A DNA stretch of 52,259 nt from an uncultured Ruminococcus sp. (lineage in GTDB: Bacteria > Bacillota > Clostridia > Oscillospirales > Acutalibacteraceae): assembly GCA_902798755.1 (NCBI GenBank), contig CADBYC010000016.1, positions 1-52,259 of the forward strand, in the 5' to 3' direction. The position numbers and the translations under genes were made by a program. The notes beneath the pieces are model-generated. The model saw only the letters and a list, made by a program, of their open reading frames with translations. It made no database searches and had not been told where the DNA came from. Shown here one piece after another: positions 27,199 through 35,570 of this stretch; the stretch's first letter is position 1; every line of letters begins with the position of its first letter.

Positions 27199-27232
27199 CT
27201 GCGCCGTCTTGGCCGCACGGCGCGGCAGTCAA
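27199..27232 (-). other. GC-rich leader hairpin
   Basis: On the minus strand the leader of the 87-residue gene can fold CTGC-CGCGCCGT ... ACGGCG-CAG around a purine-rich loop. It lies between the promoter and the ribosome site and has no T-run. Confidence 0.4.
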
Positions 27233-27256
27233 GCGGACTTTGTCTTGACGCTATTT

Positions 27257-27284
27257 ATTATAGCCTGATTTTCGTTAAAGTCAA
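27257..27284 (-). promoter_or_regulatory. Promoter of the small conserved gene
   Basis: Minus strand: TTGACT (27279-27284), 16-base spacer, perfect TATAAT (27257-27262). Confidence 0.75.
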
Positions 27285-27544
27285 CAACAAAATTGATATT
27301 TCTTTGTGCACGATGCTAAAAGCGTGATGATATTTAATAATTTGAAATAACATTTATTGTATAATACTTACAAACAGCTCGACTTTCTTTTTTCTTATCT
27401 GAAAAAAAGATGTTACCTGATATGTGTAGATTCACCATTTCATTTCGGCAAAGTCGAGGATTCCTGTCACTTTCTCCGAAATGGCGGGATCAGGGGATAA
27501 AGCAAGGTTTTTTCAATGATTTTTACATTGAAAAGAGGTAGTAC

Positions 27545-27573
27545 TTGCTTTACGGACGGTTATTTGGTAGAAT
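27545..27573 (+). promoter_or_regulatory. Possible promoter of the phosphohexomutase gene
   Basis: TTGCTT (27545-27550), 17-base spacer, TAGAAT (27568-27573). The preceding stretch (27290-27544) shows an isolated TATAAT at 27360 and a TTTTCAATG / CATTGAAAA hairpin near 27510, but no gene. Confidence 0.45.
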
Positions 27574-27654
27574 AGCAAAGGAGTAATGATCTCAAATGAG
27601 ATCGGCGCAGGCATGAGGACTGCGCGATGATAAAACAGCATTTCGGAGGTTCTT

Positions 27655-29157
27655 ATGTTAAACGATACATTTAAGATATTCAAGAGCGGCACGGACATCA
27701 GAGGTGTGGCGAGCGAAGGCGTAGAGGGCATGCCCATCAATCTGAAGGACGATATCCTCTCCGCAATGGCGGACGGATTTATCCTTTGGACAGAAAAGAA
27801 GGTCGGAAAGCCTGCCGCTGAGCTGACGGTATCCGTTGGACATGACTGCAGGATCTCGGGCGAGCATATTGCGGATATCGTGATCCGCCGTTTGGCGAGA
27901 GCGGGCGTCAAGGTGTATGACTGCGGACTGTCTTCGACACCCGCGATGTTCATGACGACGATCGACCTCGGCTGTGACGCGGCGGTGCAGATCACGGCTT
28001 CACACCATCCGTTCAACCGCAACGGCTTGAAATTCTTTACCCGCGGCGGCGGTCTGGACAGCGAGGATATCGAAGCGATCCTACAGCATGCGCAGGACAG
28101 CGACGAGCCTGAAAAGGCGATGGGCGGCAGTGTATCTGCCATCAACTATATGGACAATTATTCCGCACATCTGCGCGACATCATCAAGCGAGAGGTGAAC
28201 GCTCAGGACTATGAGCAGCCGCTGAGCGGTTTCCACATCGTAGTGGACGCGGGCAACGGCGCGGGCGGCTTCTATGCCGACAGAGTGCTCGAGCCACTGG
28301 GCGCGGATACGAGCGGTTCGCGCTATCTGGAGCCTGACGGAATGTTCCCGAATCATGTGCCTAACCCTGAGGATAAAAAGGCGATGGAGAGCATTTGTGA
28401 GGCGGTACTCGAGAGCAAAGCGGACCTCGGTGTGATCTTTGACACTGACGTTGACCGCGGCGGCGCTGTCGATCGGTACGGCAAGGAGATCAACCGCAAC
28501 CGTCTGGTAGCGCTGGCGGCGTGTCTGGCACTGGAGAACAATCCCGGCGGGACGGTGGTGACGGATTCCATCACATCAACGGGATTGAATGAATTTATCG
28601 AGAAGCATCTCGGCGGAAAGCATTACCGCTACCGCCGTGGTTATAAAAATGTTATCAATAAGGCGATCGAGCTGAAGGGGCAGGGTATCTCCGCTCCGCT
28701 CGCGATCGAGACCTCGGGTCACGCGGCGATGGAGGAGAACTACTACCTTGACGACGGCGCGTATCTGTGCACAAAGATCATCATCAAGGCGGCGCAGCTC
28801 AGACAGCGCGGAGAATCGCTCGACAGCCTGCTTGCCGATCTGAAAGAGCCTGTCGAGGAAGAGGAGATCCGTATCAAGATCACCGACAAGGATTTCAGAA
28901 CGACGGGTCAGCGCGTGATCGACGAGCTGGAGAAGTTCGCTGAGGCGCAGGCTGACTGGCATATCGCTCCCGACAATCGCGAGGGCATCCGCGTCAGCTT
29001 TGATAAGGACAACGGCGACGGCTGGTTCCTGCTGAGATTGTCCGTCCATGACCCCATTCTGCCGCTGAATATCGAGAGCGACAGCGAGGGCGGCGTGGCT
29101 GTTATCAGGGAAAAGGTGATGGCGTTTTTAAAGACGCAGAGTGGGATCGACGCGTGA
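27655..29157 (+). CDS. Phosphomannomutase/phosphoglucomutase
   Basis: 500 residues of the alpha-D-phosphohexomutase superfamily, interconverting hexose 1- and 6-phosphates. It has an N-terminal FKSGTDIRG substrate/phosphate loop, the phosphoserine loop ITASHHPFNRNGLKFF (Ser of TASHH), the Mg loop FDTDVDRGG, the sugar-binding loop ETSGHAA and a C-terminal phosphate-binding segment near PDNREGIRVSF. The HHPF after TAS is typical of the ManB-like branch. The start is ATG 27655 behind CGGAGG. Mannose, glucose or glucosamine specificity cannot be fixed by eye. Confidence 0.92.
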   Translation: MLNDTFKIFKSGTDIRGVASEGVEGMPINLKDDILSAMADGFILWTEKKVGKPAAELTVSVGHDCRISGEHIADIVIRRLARAGVKVYDCGLSSTPAMFMTTIDLGCDAAVQITASHHPFNRNGLKFFTRGGGLDSEDIEAILQHAQDSDEPEKAMGGSVSAINYMDNYSAHLRDIIKREVNAQDYEQPLSGFHIVVDAGNGAGGFYADRVLEPLGADTSGSRYLEPDGMFPNHVPNPEDKKAMESICEAVLESKADLGVIFDTDVDRGGAVDRYGKEINRNRLVALAACLALENNPGGTVVTDSITSTGLNEFIEKHLGGKHYRYRRGYKNVINKAIELKGQGISAPLAIETSGHAAMEENYYLDDGAYLCTKIIIKAAQLRQRGESLDSLLADLKEPVEEEEIRIKITDKDFRTTGQRVIDELEKFAEAQADWHIAPDNREGIRVSFDKDNGDGWFLLRLSVHDPILPLNIESDSEGGVAVIREKVMAFLKTQSGIDA

Positions 29158-29290
29158 TCGGCATTGACTGACGGAAGAATAGAGCGGCGTTGAAAAACGC
29201 AAAATATGGTAACAGCTTGTCAAATTTCGTACTAAATATGCGCTTCTTAATTCCCAATCAGCACTAACAGTTAAAAATTTGACATAATCC

Positions 29291-29319
29291 TTGACAAAGA
29301 GCGATAATACTAATAATAT
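29291..29319 (+). promoter_or_regulatory. Promoter of acpP
   Basis: Perfect TTGACA (29291-29296), 17-base spacer, TAATAT (29314-29319). A second TTGACA about 20 bases upstream lacks a fitting -10. Confidence 0.7.
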
Positions 29320-29388
29320 GGTGGTGTAATGGTAAGGCGGTATGCCGCTTTCCTTGTGAACACGCATATTCAATTAGGAGGAGACACA

Positions 29389-29616
29389 ATGGTATTAGAA
29401 AAGATTAAGGTTATCCTTGCCGAGCAGTTTGACGTAGAAGAGGATTCTCTGAAGAACGATACTGATCTGCAGGATGACTTAGGCGCGGATTCTCTTGATG
29501 TCGTCGATCTGCTTATGTCCATTGAGGATGAATTTGAGATCGAGATCCCCGATGAGGAGATCGAGAATATTCGCACCGTGGGCGACCTTGTCAACTATAT
29601 CGAATCGAATATCTGA
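29389..29616 (+). CDS. acpP: Acyl carrier protein
   Basis: 75 residues, very acidic, the normal ACP size. GADSLDVVDLLMSIEDEFEIEIPDEE carries the DSL serine that accepts the 4'-phosphopantetheine arm. It shuttles acyl chains in type II fatty-acid synthesis. ATG 29389 follows AGGAGGAG. It is monocistronic, with its own promoter and terminator rather than within a fab cluster. Confidence 0.96.
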   Translation: MVLEKIKVILAEQFDVEEDSLKNDTDLQDDLGADSLDVVDLLMSIEDEFEIEIPDEEIENIRTVGDLVNYIESNI

Positions 29617-29630
29617 TCAGGTAAAGAATT

Positions 29631-29658
29631 GGGCGGCTGTGAGCCGCCTTATTTTTTT
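29631..29658 (+). terminator. Terminator of acpP
   Basis: GGCGGCT GTG AGCCGCC stem followed by TTATTTTTTT. Confidence 0.88.
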
Positions 29659-29679
29659 GCCGTTTTTGAGGGGTTAGCG

Positions 29680-29710
29680 CCTCCTTGTACGGTACAGGGA
29701 GGCGTTTTTC
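29680..29710 (+). terminator. Second terminator after acpP
   Basis: CGCCTCC ... GGAGGCG stem with TTTTT, adjoining the stop of the convergent germination gene. On the minus strand there is no T-run after it. Confidence 0.7.
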
Positions 29711-31027
29711 TCAGCTTTGTTTTTGCTTCATGCGGGTGCGGGTGAGCTTTTTCTTGAGCTCCTGCGGCTTGAAGGGGATAAGAGGATAGAGATAGCTTTT
29801 GCCGCTGATGGTCTTGTTGGTGGCAAGCAGGACGAACAGGATAACGATACCGATGATGAAGCCGATCAGGTTACCGATATAGGTGGCGGTAAGCAAAATG
29901 AAGCGGGCGTATTTGAGCGAATAGCCAAGCTCGTAATTGGGCTGGCTGTAGTTGGCGATGGTGACGAAGGCGACATAGAGGGTAGAAGCGGTGGTGAACC
30001 AACCCGCGTCCACCGCAAACTGGCTGAACGCGATCGCGCCGATGATGCCGATGGCGGAGGTCAGGGAGCTGGGGGTGTGGAGCGCCGCAAGCCGCAAGCC
30101 GTCGATACACAGCTCCATGATGATCAGCTGCCAATAGATGGGCAGAGAGGTCGGCTCGACCATCAGGACGAATCGGAAGATCTCGGGGACATGGTCGGGA
30201 TTTTGCAGACACAAGAGCCACAGGGGCGTGAGCAGGACCGAGGCGATGGTGATCAGGTAGCGGGTGATACGGATATAGGTGCCGGTGATCGGCGGAAAGT
30301 AATAGTCGTCGGCTTCTTCGAGGACGTCGAAGATCGAGGTGGGGATCAGGAGCGCTGAGGGGGAATTATCGACTAAGATGACGATATTGCCTTTCAGGCA
30401 AACTGCCGCGGCGACGTCGGGACGTTCGGTGTATTTGATCTTGGGGAATGGGTTGAGCCACTTCTTTTGATAGAGAGCTTCGATCAGGCTTTGCTGATTC
30501 ATGCTCAGGTTGGCGATATCGAGATTCTTGATACGGGTAGTGATGTTTTTCAGCAAGGAGTGGTCGACCTTGTTGTCCATATAGCAGATGATGATGTCGC
30601 TTTTGGATTCTCTGCCGACGGTCATCGCTTTGGTGATGAAATGGCTCGAACGGATACGGCGGCGGATCAGGGCGGAATTGAAGATGACGGTCTCGACAAA
30701 GCCGTCCTTGCTGCCGCGGAGAACCTTGTCGTCCTCAGGCTCGGAGGTGGAGCGCTGGGGGTAGGTGCGCATATCAAAGGCGACCGCCGACTCAAAGCCT
30801 TCGGCGATCAGACAGGGGATACCGCTGAGAACGTTTTTGACAACGAGATCGGGTTGATCGACAACGCTGATCTCGACATAGGGGACGCAGTGACGGCAGA
30901 ATTCTTCGGTGCTTTTAAGATATTCGGGCTTGGTGTGATTATAAAAGAACTCCATCAACTTTTCCATGATGTCGTCCTTGATCAGTCCGTTGATGTAGAA
31001 GATGACGGCCTTCTTGCCTGAGATCAC
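29711..31027 (-). CDS. GerA/SpoVAF-family spore germination protein
   Basis: 438 residues from the GTG at 31027, but the coding frame clearly continues upstream for 36 more family-like residues (PIFTDSYETNRRILSRLL, then RCDECFDIIERNI) to a TGA at 31136-31138. The true protein is therefore probably about 474 residues. The N-terminal half is soluble (KAVIFYINGLIKDDIM, TERPDVAAAVCL, VILVDNSPSALLIPTSIFDVLEEADDYYFPP), followed by about five membrane helices (YWQLIIMELCIDGLRLAALHTPSSL). This is an A-type subunit of a germinant receptor or the SpoVAF variant. No B or C subunit lies next to it. No ATG, GTG or TTG exists in the upstream extension. Confidence 0.88.
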   Translation of the reverse strand: MISGKKAVIFYINGLIKDDIMEKLMEFFYNHTKPEYLKSTEEFCRHCVPYVEISVVDQPDLVVKNVLSGIPCLIAEGFESAVAFDMRTYPQRSTSEPEDDKVLRGSKDGFVETVIFNSALIRRRIRSSHFITKAMTVGRESKSDIIICYMDNKVDHSLLKNITTRIKNLDIANLSMNQQSLIEALYQKKWLNPFPKIKYTERPDVAAAVCLKGNIVILVDNSPSALLIPTSIFDVLEEADDYYFPPITGTYIRITRYLITIASVLLTPLWLLCLQNPDHVPEIFRFVLMVEPTSLPIYWQLIIMELCIDGLRLAALHTPSSLTSAIGIIGAIAFSQFAVDAGWFTTASTLYVAFVTIANYSQPNYELGYSLKYARFILLTATYIGNLIGFIIGIVILFVLLATNKTISGKSYLYPLIPFKPQELKKKLTRTRMKQKQS

Positions 31028-31136
31028 GATATTGCGCTCGATGATGTCGAAGCACTCGTCACAGCGAAGCAGGCGCGAGAGGATACGGCGATTAGTTTCG
31101 TAAGAATCAGTGAATATAGGGATCAGTCCTTTATAT

Positions 31137-31167
31137 CAGTATGTAGGAATGATTTTGAATTAAGTCA
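31137..31167 (-). promoter_or_regulatory. Possible sigma-G (forespore) promoter
   Basis: Minus strand: TGACTT (31162-31167), 18-base spacer, CATACTG (31137-31143), close to the sigma-G consensus TGAATA-N18-CATACTA. Forespore expression would suit a germination gene. Transcription would begin about 10 bases before AAAGGA at ~31127-31132. Confidence 0.45.
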
Positions 31168-31280
31168 TATTACAGTCACCCTAAGGTGTTTTGGTAAAGA
31201 GTGAAAGCGGTTTGAGTGAAAAAAAGCAGTTCAGGTGCTATGAGTGTGGAAATAACGAAAAATTTTTATTATTTTTTGCG

Positions 31281-31310
31281 AAGTTGCATAGTTTTATGCA
31301 ACTTTTTTCT
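31281..31310 (+). terminator. Terminator-like hairpin ahead of the phage module
   Basis: Perfect 9-bp stem AAGTTGCAT / ATGCAACTT, 6-base loop, six T. No convincing plus-strand gene precedes it (the germination gene is on the other strand), so it may act as an attenuator or insulator 70 bases before the terminase gene. Confidence 0.75.
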
Positions 31311-31381
31311 TTATCTCGGCATAGGTGGAGAGGATATTGTGAACGATATCAACTCCGCAGTATGAGGAAAGGAAGGAAACA

Positions 31382-31864
31382 GTGAAACCGAGAGAGAAAG
31401 AATTCTGCCGTTTGATGACGGTGTATGCCGATCCCATTCGCGCGGCAAGAGAAGCCGGCTACAAGGAGCCTGAGAGGGCTTGGTCAGAGCTTTCCGCGCA
31501 GGAGGAGATCGTCGGCGAGATCCGCCGCCGCTGCGAGAATATCCGCTCGATATTTGAGAGTACCGCTGTATGCGGACTGTATCGGCTCGCTTACGGGGGC
31601 GTGAACGACGCGCTGACGTTCATCAACAGGGAGATCATCTTAAAGGAGGATCTCAAGGAGCTTGATCTGAGAAATGTTTCGGAGATCAAGAAAACCGATA
31701 AAGGGATCGAAGTGAAATTCTGTGACCGGATCAAGGCGATCGACAAATTGCAGGAGCTGTTGGGCAGCTCAGGCGGACAGGGCAACGGAGCGGGTCTGTT
31801 GGACGCGATCCTGCTGTCCGCGGAGGCGCTCGGCCGTCACGGGAGTGATGACGATGCGGTTTGA
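31382..31864 (+). CDS. Phage terminase small subunit
   Basis: 160 residues. The N-terminal MKPREKEFCRLMTVYADPIRAAREAGYKEPE is the DNA-binding helix-turn-helix of Terminase_2-type small subunits. The middle ALTFINREIILKEDLKEL and FCDRIKAIDKLQELLG form the oligomerization part. It recognises the packaging site and hands DNA to TerL. GTG start at 31382 with AAGGAAGG upstream. It overlaps the large subunit by 11 bases and is first in the virion module. Confidence 0.85.
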   Translation: MKPREKEFCRLMTVYADPIRAAREAGYKEPERAWSELSAQEEIVGEIRRRCENIRSIFESTAVCGLYRLAYGGVNDALTFINREIILKEDLKELDLRNVSEIKKTDKGIEVKFCDRIKAIDKLQELLGSSGGQGNGAGLLDAILLSAEALGRHGSDDDAV

Positions 31865-33104
31865 GCCGTTATCGAAAAAACAGCTTCAGGCGATGTTCTG
31901 GTGGATGAAGGGCTCGGGATATGAACGGTATGACGCCGTGATCTGTGACGGCGCTGTTCGCTCGGGCAAGACCTTTGCGCTGTCGCTGTCCTTTGTGATG
32001 TGGGCGAGCTTGCGCTTTGACGGCGCTCTGCTGGGCTTTTGCGGCAAGACGATCACGGCGCTCAGGCGCAACGTGATACTACCCCTCCTGCCTTGCCTGA
32101 AAGAGCTTGGCTTTGACGTGCGTGAAAGTGTGAGCAACAACCGCCTGCATATCCGCTTTCAGAATCATGAGAATACCTTTTTCCTCTTCTCGGGAAAGGA
32201 CGAAGGCTCCGCTTCCCTGATACAAGGCGTGACCCTGTCAGGGGTGCTGTTCGACGAAGTGGCGCTGATGCCCCGCTCGTTTGTGGAGCAGGCGCTGGCG
32301 CGCTGTTCGGTCGGCGGTTCGCGGTTCTTCTTCAACTGTAATCCCGAATATCCCTCACACTGGTTTTATCGGGAGTGGATACAGAACAGGGAGAAAAAGA
32401 ACGCCTTGTATATCCATTTCCGCATGCGGGACAACCCATCCCTGAGCGAGAAAATGCTCAAACGGTATGAGAGCCTGTACACGGGCGCTTTTTACCGACG
32501 TTTTGTCGAGGGAGAATGGGTGAGCGTCTCGGGCGCCGTCTATCCCTTTATGGGCGACGGCAATATGTTTGTCCCGCCTCCTGAGGGTCCCTGTGAGGAA
32601 TACTGTGTCTCCTGCGATTACGGCACGGTCAATCCTACGTCGATGGGACTGTGGGGGCGAAAGGGCGGTATCTGGTACCGTCTGCGTGAGAGTTATTATG
32701 ACGCGCGCAAGGAAGGCAAGAGCAAAACAGATGAGGAACACTATATTTCTTTAATAGAATTATTGGGTGAGCTATTGCCGACCGCGGTGATCGTCGACCC
32801 GTCCGCCGCTAGCTTTATCGAGGTGATCGAGCGGCACGGGCGGTATCCTGTCGTCAGAGCGGATAACAACGTCATTGACGGTATCCGCAAGACGAGTCAG
32901 GCGTTAAGAGATGGGGAAATCGTTATCTGCGATACCTGCGCCGACGCGATCCGTGAGTTTTCACTCTATCGCTGGGACGAAAACAAACCGATGGACACGG
33001 TGATCAAGCGCGACGATCACGCGATGGACGACATACGATATTTTGTCAGTTACATAAAGGCGAGCGAGGAGAACCTGAACTTTGCCTTTATCGAACGAAG
33101 CTGA
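31854..33104 (+). CDS. Phage terminase large subunit
   Basis: 416 residues. Walker A CDGAVRSGKTFALS (about 31-44), Walker B GVLFDEVALMP and the coupling segment FNCNPEYPSHWFYREW mark the packaging ATPase. The nuclease domain follows with CDYGTVNPTSMGLWG (first metal Asp), VIVDPSAASF (second) and RDDHAMDDIRYF (third), all intact. It resembles PBSX-type TerL. ATG 31854 lies 8 bases after GGGAG and inside the end of the small subunit. Confidence 0.95.
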   Translation: MRFEPLSKKQLQAMFWWMKGSGYERYDAVICDGAVRSGKTFALSLSFVMWASLRFDGALLGFCGKTITALRRNVILPLLPCLKELGFDVRESVSNNRLHIRFQNHENTFFLFSGKDEGSASLIQGVTLSGVLFDEVALMPRSFVEQALARCSVGGSRFFFNCNPEYPSHWFYREWIQNREKKNALYIHFRMRDNPSLSEKMLKRYESLYTGAFYRRFVEGEWVSVSGAVYPFMGDGNMFVPPPEGPCEEYCVSCDYGTVNPTSMGLWGRKGGIWYRLRESYYDARKEGKSKTDEEHYISLIELLGELLPTAVIVDPSAASFIEVIERHGRYPVVRADNNVIDGIRKTSQALRDGEIVICDTCADAIREFSLYRWDENKPMDTVIKRDDHAMDDIRYFVSYIKASEENLNFAFIERS

Positions 33105-33136
33105 CCGATTTTCGGTCAGTCAACAGGAGGTTAATC

Positions 33137-34270
33137 TTGCGATTATTTTCGAAAAGAAAGGATCCCCGAACCCCCGAAGTGCAGACCTGTGCGACGGCTG
33201 ACAGGGGCATTATCCCTCCGTTACACAATTCCGATCATCCCGCTGAGTACCGATTGTATCGGGAACTCAGAGAAAAGGTACCTGTGATCGACGCGGCGAT
33301 CATGAAGCTTATAAGATTACTGGGTGAATTCAAGATCGTATGCGAAAATGAACAGTCGCAGAACGCGATGGATGATTTTGTATCACGCGTGCCTGTCGGC
33401 GGCGTTTCGACGGGACTGTACGCGTTTATCTGTTCCTACTTCGATCAATTGCTGACCTGCGGCAAGGCAGTGGGCGAGATCGCGGTATACGAGGACGGCG
33501 GTGTGGCGGCGCTGTATAACGCCCCTGCCGACGCGATCGTGCTCCGCGAGGGTGAGAATCCTGTGGACATCAAGATGGTACACAGCGGTATCAGCGAGAA
33601 GGAGATCGAGCGTCCTGAGTTGATCTGCGTGACGCTGCTCAATCCGCTGCCCGGAACGATGAAGGGTACTTCTATCCTCAGCGGTCTGCCGTTCGTCAGT
33701 GAGCTGTTGATGAAGATCTTCCACTGTGTGGGGCAGAACTTTGAGCGGGCGGGCAATGTGCGCTTTGCCGTCACCTATAATCCTCCCGCGGGCGCGGGAG
33801 CGTTGAATGCCCGTCAGCGCGTCAAGGAGATCGCCGAGCAGTGGAGCAGTGCGATGCGCGACAAGGGCAGAGTGTGCGACTTTGTATCTGTCGGCGACGT
33901 CAATATCCGCGCGATCGGCGCGGACAGCCAGATCCTTGACTGTGATATCCCGATCAGGCATGTGCTCGAGCAGATCGTCGCAAAGCTCTCGATCCCGCCG
34001 TTTCTCTTGGGACTTTCCTGGTCATCGACCGAAAGAATGTCCTCTCAGCAGGCAGATATCCTGACTTCGGAGCTGGAGTATTACCGCTTGCTGCTCACGC
34101 CTGTGATTGAGAAGATCGCGCGGGTGTATCTGAGTGCGGAACGGCTCGACCCGAGGGTGACGGTCGAATGGAGCAATATCAGCTTACAGGATGAAACGGA
34201 GCTTGCCGCGGCGCGGCTGGATAACGCAAGGGCTGAACAGCTCGAGCGGAGTATGGAGGTGAACGGATGA
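33137..34270 (+). CDS. Phage portal protein
   Basis: 377 residues, on the short side for portals (400-500). LRGLPF-type stem segments (GTSILSGLPFVSELLMKIFHCVGQNFERAGNV), the wing/crown region and SSTERMSSQQADILTSELEYYRLLLTPVIEKI are typical of PBSX/SPP1-like portals. It forms the dodecameric vertex ring for DNA passage. TTG start at 33137, 7 bases after CAGGAGG. Its stop overlaps the next start (ATGA). Confidence 0.88.
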   Translation: MRLFSKRKDPRTPEVQTCATADRGIIPPLHNSDHPAEYRLYRELREKVPVIDAAIMKLIRLLGEFKIVCENEQSQNAMDDFVSRVPVGGVSTGLYAFICSYFDQLLTCGKAVGEIAVYEDGGVAALYNAPADAIVLREGENPVDIKMVHSGISEKEIERPELICVTLLNPLPGTMKGTSILSGLPFVSELLMKIFHCVGQNFERAGNVRFAVTYNPPAGAGALNARQRVKEIAEQWSSAMRDKGRVCDFVSVGDVNIRAIGADSQILDCDIPIRHVLEQIVAKLSIPPFLLGLSWSSTERMSSQQADILTSELEYYRLLLTPVIEKIARVYLSAERLDPRVTVEWSNISLQDETELAAARLDNARAEQLERSMEVNG

Positions 34271-35217
34271 AGAACGGACAGTTGATCAAAGGTATCGTAA
34301 CCGATGATCTGACGAACGAAATGGAACTGGTCAACCGCTATTCCCGCCGACAGCTCGGCGAGGACGAGGTCTATCTGTTTTCGGTCGTTTTATGCGATAA
34401 CGATATCGACCGCGACTGCGAACGGTTTACCGTGGAGTCGCTGTTTGAGCTGGAGAAGCTCTTTGTCGGCAAGACGGGGATCATCGACCATGATCCGACC
34501 GCAAAGAACCAGAAGGCGAGGATCATTTCCTGTAAGGTCGAGAGCGTGGAAGGTAAGACGACCGCGAACGGCGACCAGCTCTTTCGCCTGACGGCGAGGG
34601 CATATATGCGCCGCACAGAGGGCAACGCCGAGCTGATCGAAGCGATCGAAGCGGGTATCGTCAAGGAGGTATCCGTAGGCTGCAGCGTAGGACATACGCT
34701 CTGCTCGATCTGCCGCAATGATATTCACTCGCCGCTTTGCTCTCATCAGAAGGGCAGAGAATACGACGGAGAATTGTGCTTCGGCGAATTGTGCGAGCCG
34801 AAGGACGCGTATGAATTCAGCTTTGTGGCGGTCCCCGCTCAGCGAGCGGCAGGGGTAGTGAAAGGATATAAGGAGAAAGATATGAACGACATTTGTAAAT
34901 CTCTCTCAGCAGATCACGACGTAGCATTGACAAAGAGCGAGGCGGCTCAGCTCAAGGCGTATATCGAGCGTCTTGAAAGCGAGCAGGAATACGCGAAGGC
35001 GTATCGTGAGGAGCTGACCGAAAAGCTTAGAACTGCCCTCAGAGAAAAGGGCGTCGAGCTCGACTTTGTCGTCGAGAAATGTATTCTCGAGAAACTCAGC
35101 GTGAGCGAGGCACAGTCGCTTTTGAAGGCGCTTTGCCGCAAGGAACGCAAGGTGGTCACTCAGCTGGGAGAAAAGAAAGCCGATGACAGTATCGGCAATA
35201 CCGAATTCAGAATTTAA
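34267..35217 (+). CDS. Prohead protease with fused scaffold domain
   Basis: 316 residues. The N-terminal ~200 resemble a capsid maturation serine protease: SVVLCDNDIDRDCERFT, GKTGIIDHDPTAKNQKARI (candidate His) and GIVKEVSVGCSVG (candidate Ser). It carries a Cys/His insertion LCSICRNDIHSPLCSHQKG that could bind zinc. Then come DAYEFSFVAVPAQRAA and, after a natural processing-like junction (GYKEKDMND), a charged coiled coil (about 215-290) that looks like scaffold. It should guide capsid assembly and be cleaved in maturation. Coupled to the portal by a 4-base overlap. Confidence 0.78.
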   Translation: MKNGQLIKGIVTDDLTNEMELVNRYSRRQLGEDEVYLFSVVLCDNDIDRDCERFTVESLFELEKLFVGKTGIIDHDPTAKNQKARIISCKVESVEGKTTANGDQLFRLTARAYMRRTEGNAELIEAIEAGIVKEVSVGCSVGHTLCSICRNDIHSPLCSHQKGREYDGELCFGELCEPKDAYEFSFVAVPAQRAAGVVKGYKEKDMNDICKSLSADHDVALTKSEAAQLKAYIERLESEQEYAKAYREELTEKLRTALREKGVELDFVVEKCILEKLSVSEAQSLLKALCRKERKVVTQLGEKKADDSIGNTEFRI

Positions 35218-35228
35218 CGGAGGTTCAC

Positions 35229-35558
35229 ATGAATATCAGTTTTACAGGTTACAGGGAAAACGTCCTGACCTTTGAATGTACAAACACAGTCGCGGTAGGC
35301 GACCTTGTCAAAATGTCCGCTTCGGGCAAGGTGACAAAGGTATCCGCTAACGATGCCTTTATCGGCAAATGCGTAGGCGTCAGAGACGGTTACGCCGCCG
35401 TACAGCTCGACGGTTATATGGAGGCGGCTAAGTCCGGCACCGTGAACGTCGGCTATAATAAGCTCGTCGCCGCGGCGTCCGGCGTCAAGACCGCTGAGAG
35501 CGGTATCGACAGACTGGTCATCTACAGCGACGATACTACCGTCGGCTTTATTCTGTAA
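35229..35558 (+). CDS. Capsid decoration (cement) protein
   Basis: 109 residues, beta-rich: CTNTVAVGDLVKMSASGKVTKVSANDAFIGKCVGVRDGYAAVQLDGY. The Val/Gly pattern and the position immediately before the major capsid gene match DUF2190-like cement proteins that stabilise HK97-fold shells. Starts 11 bases after the protease, with CGGAGG upstream. Confidence 0.75.
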   Translation: MNISFTGYRENVLTFECTNTVAVGDLVKMSASGKVTKVSANDAFIGKCVGVRDGYAAVQLDGYMEAAKSGTVNVGYNKLVAAASGVKTAESGIDRLVIYSDDTTVGFIL

Positions 35559-35570
35559 AGGAGGAGAACT

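Noticed and set aside
27586-27630. A 14-codon leader peptide ahead of the phosphohexomutase gene
   Set aside because: AAAGGAG is only two bases from the ATG, and no regulatory codon run or terminator/antiterminator pair is visible.
31191-31385. A 64-residue plus-strand frame with a CYEC motif before the terminase gene
   Set aside because: AAGGTG is only two bases from its TTG, the C-terminal half has no protein-like pattern, and the terminator hairpin lies inside it.
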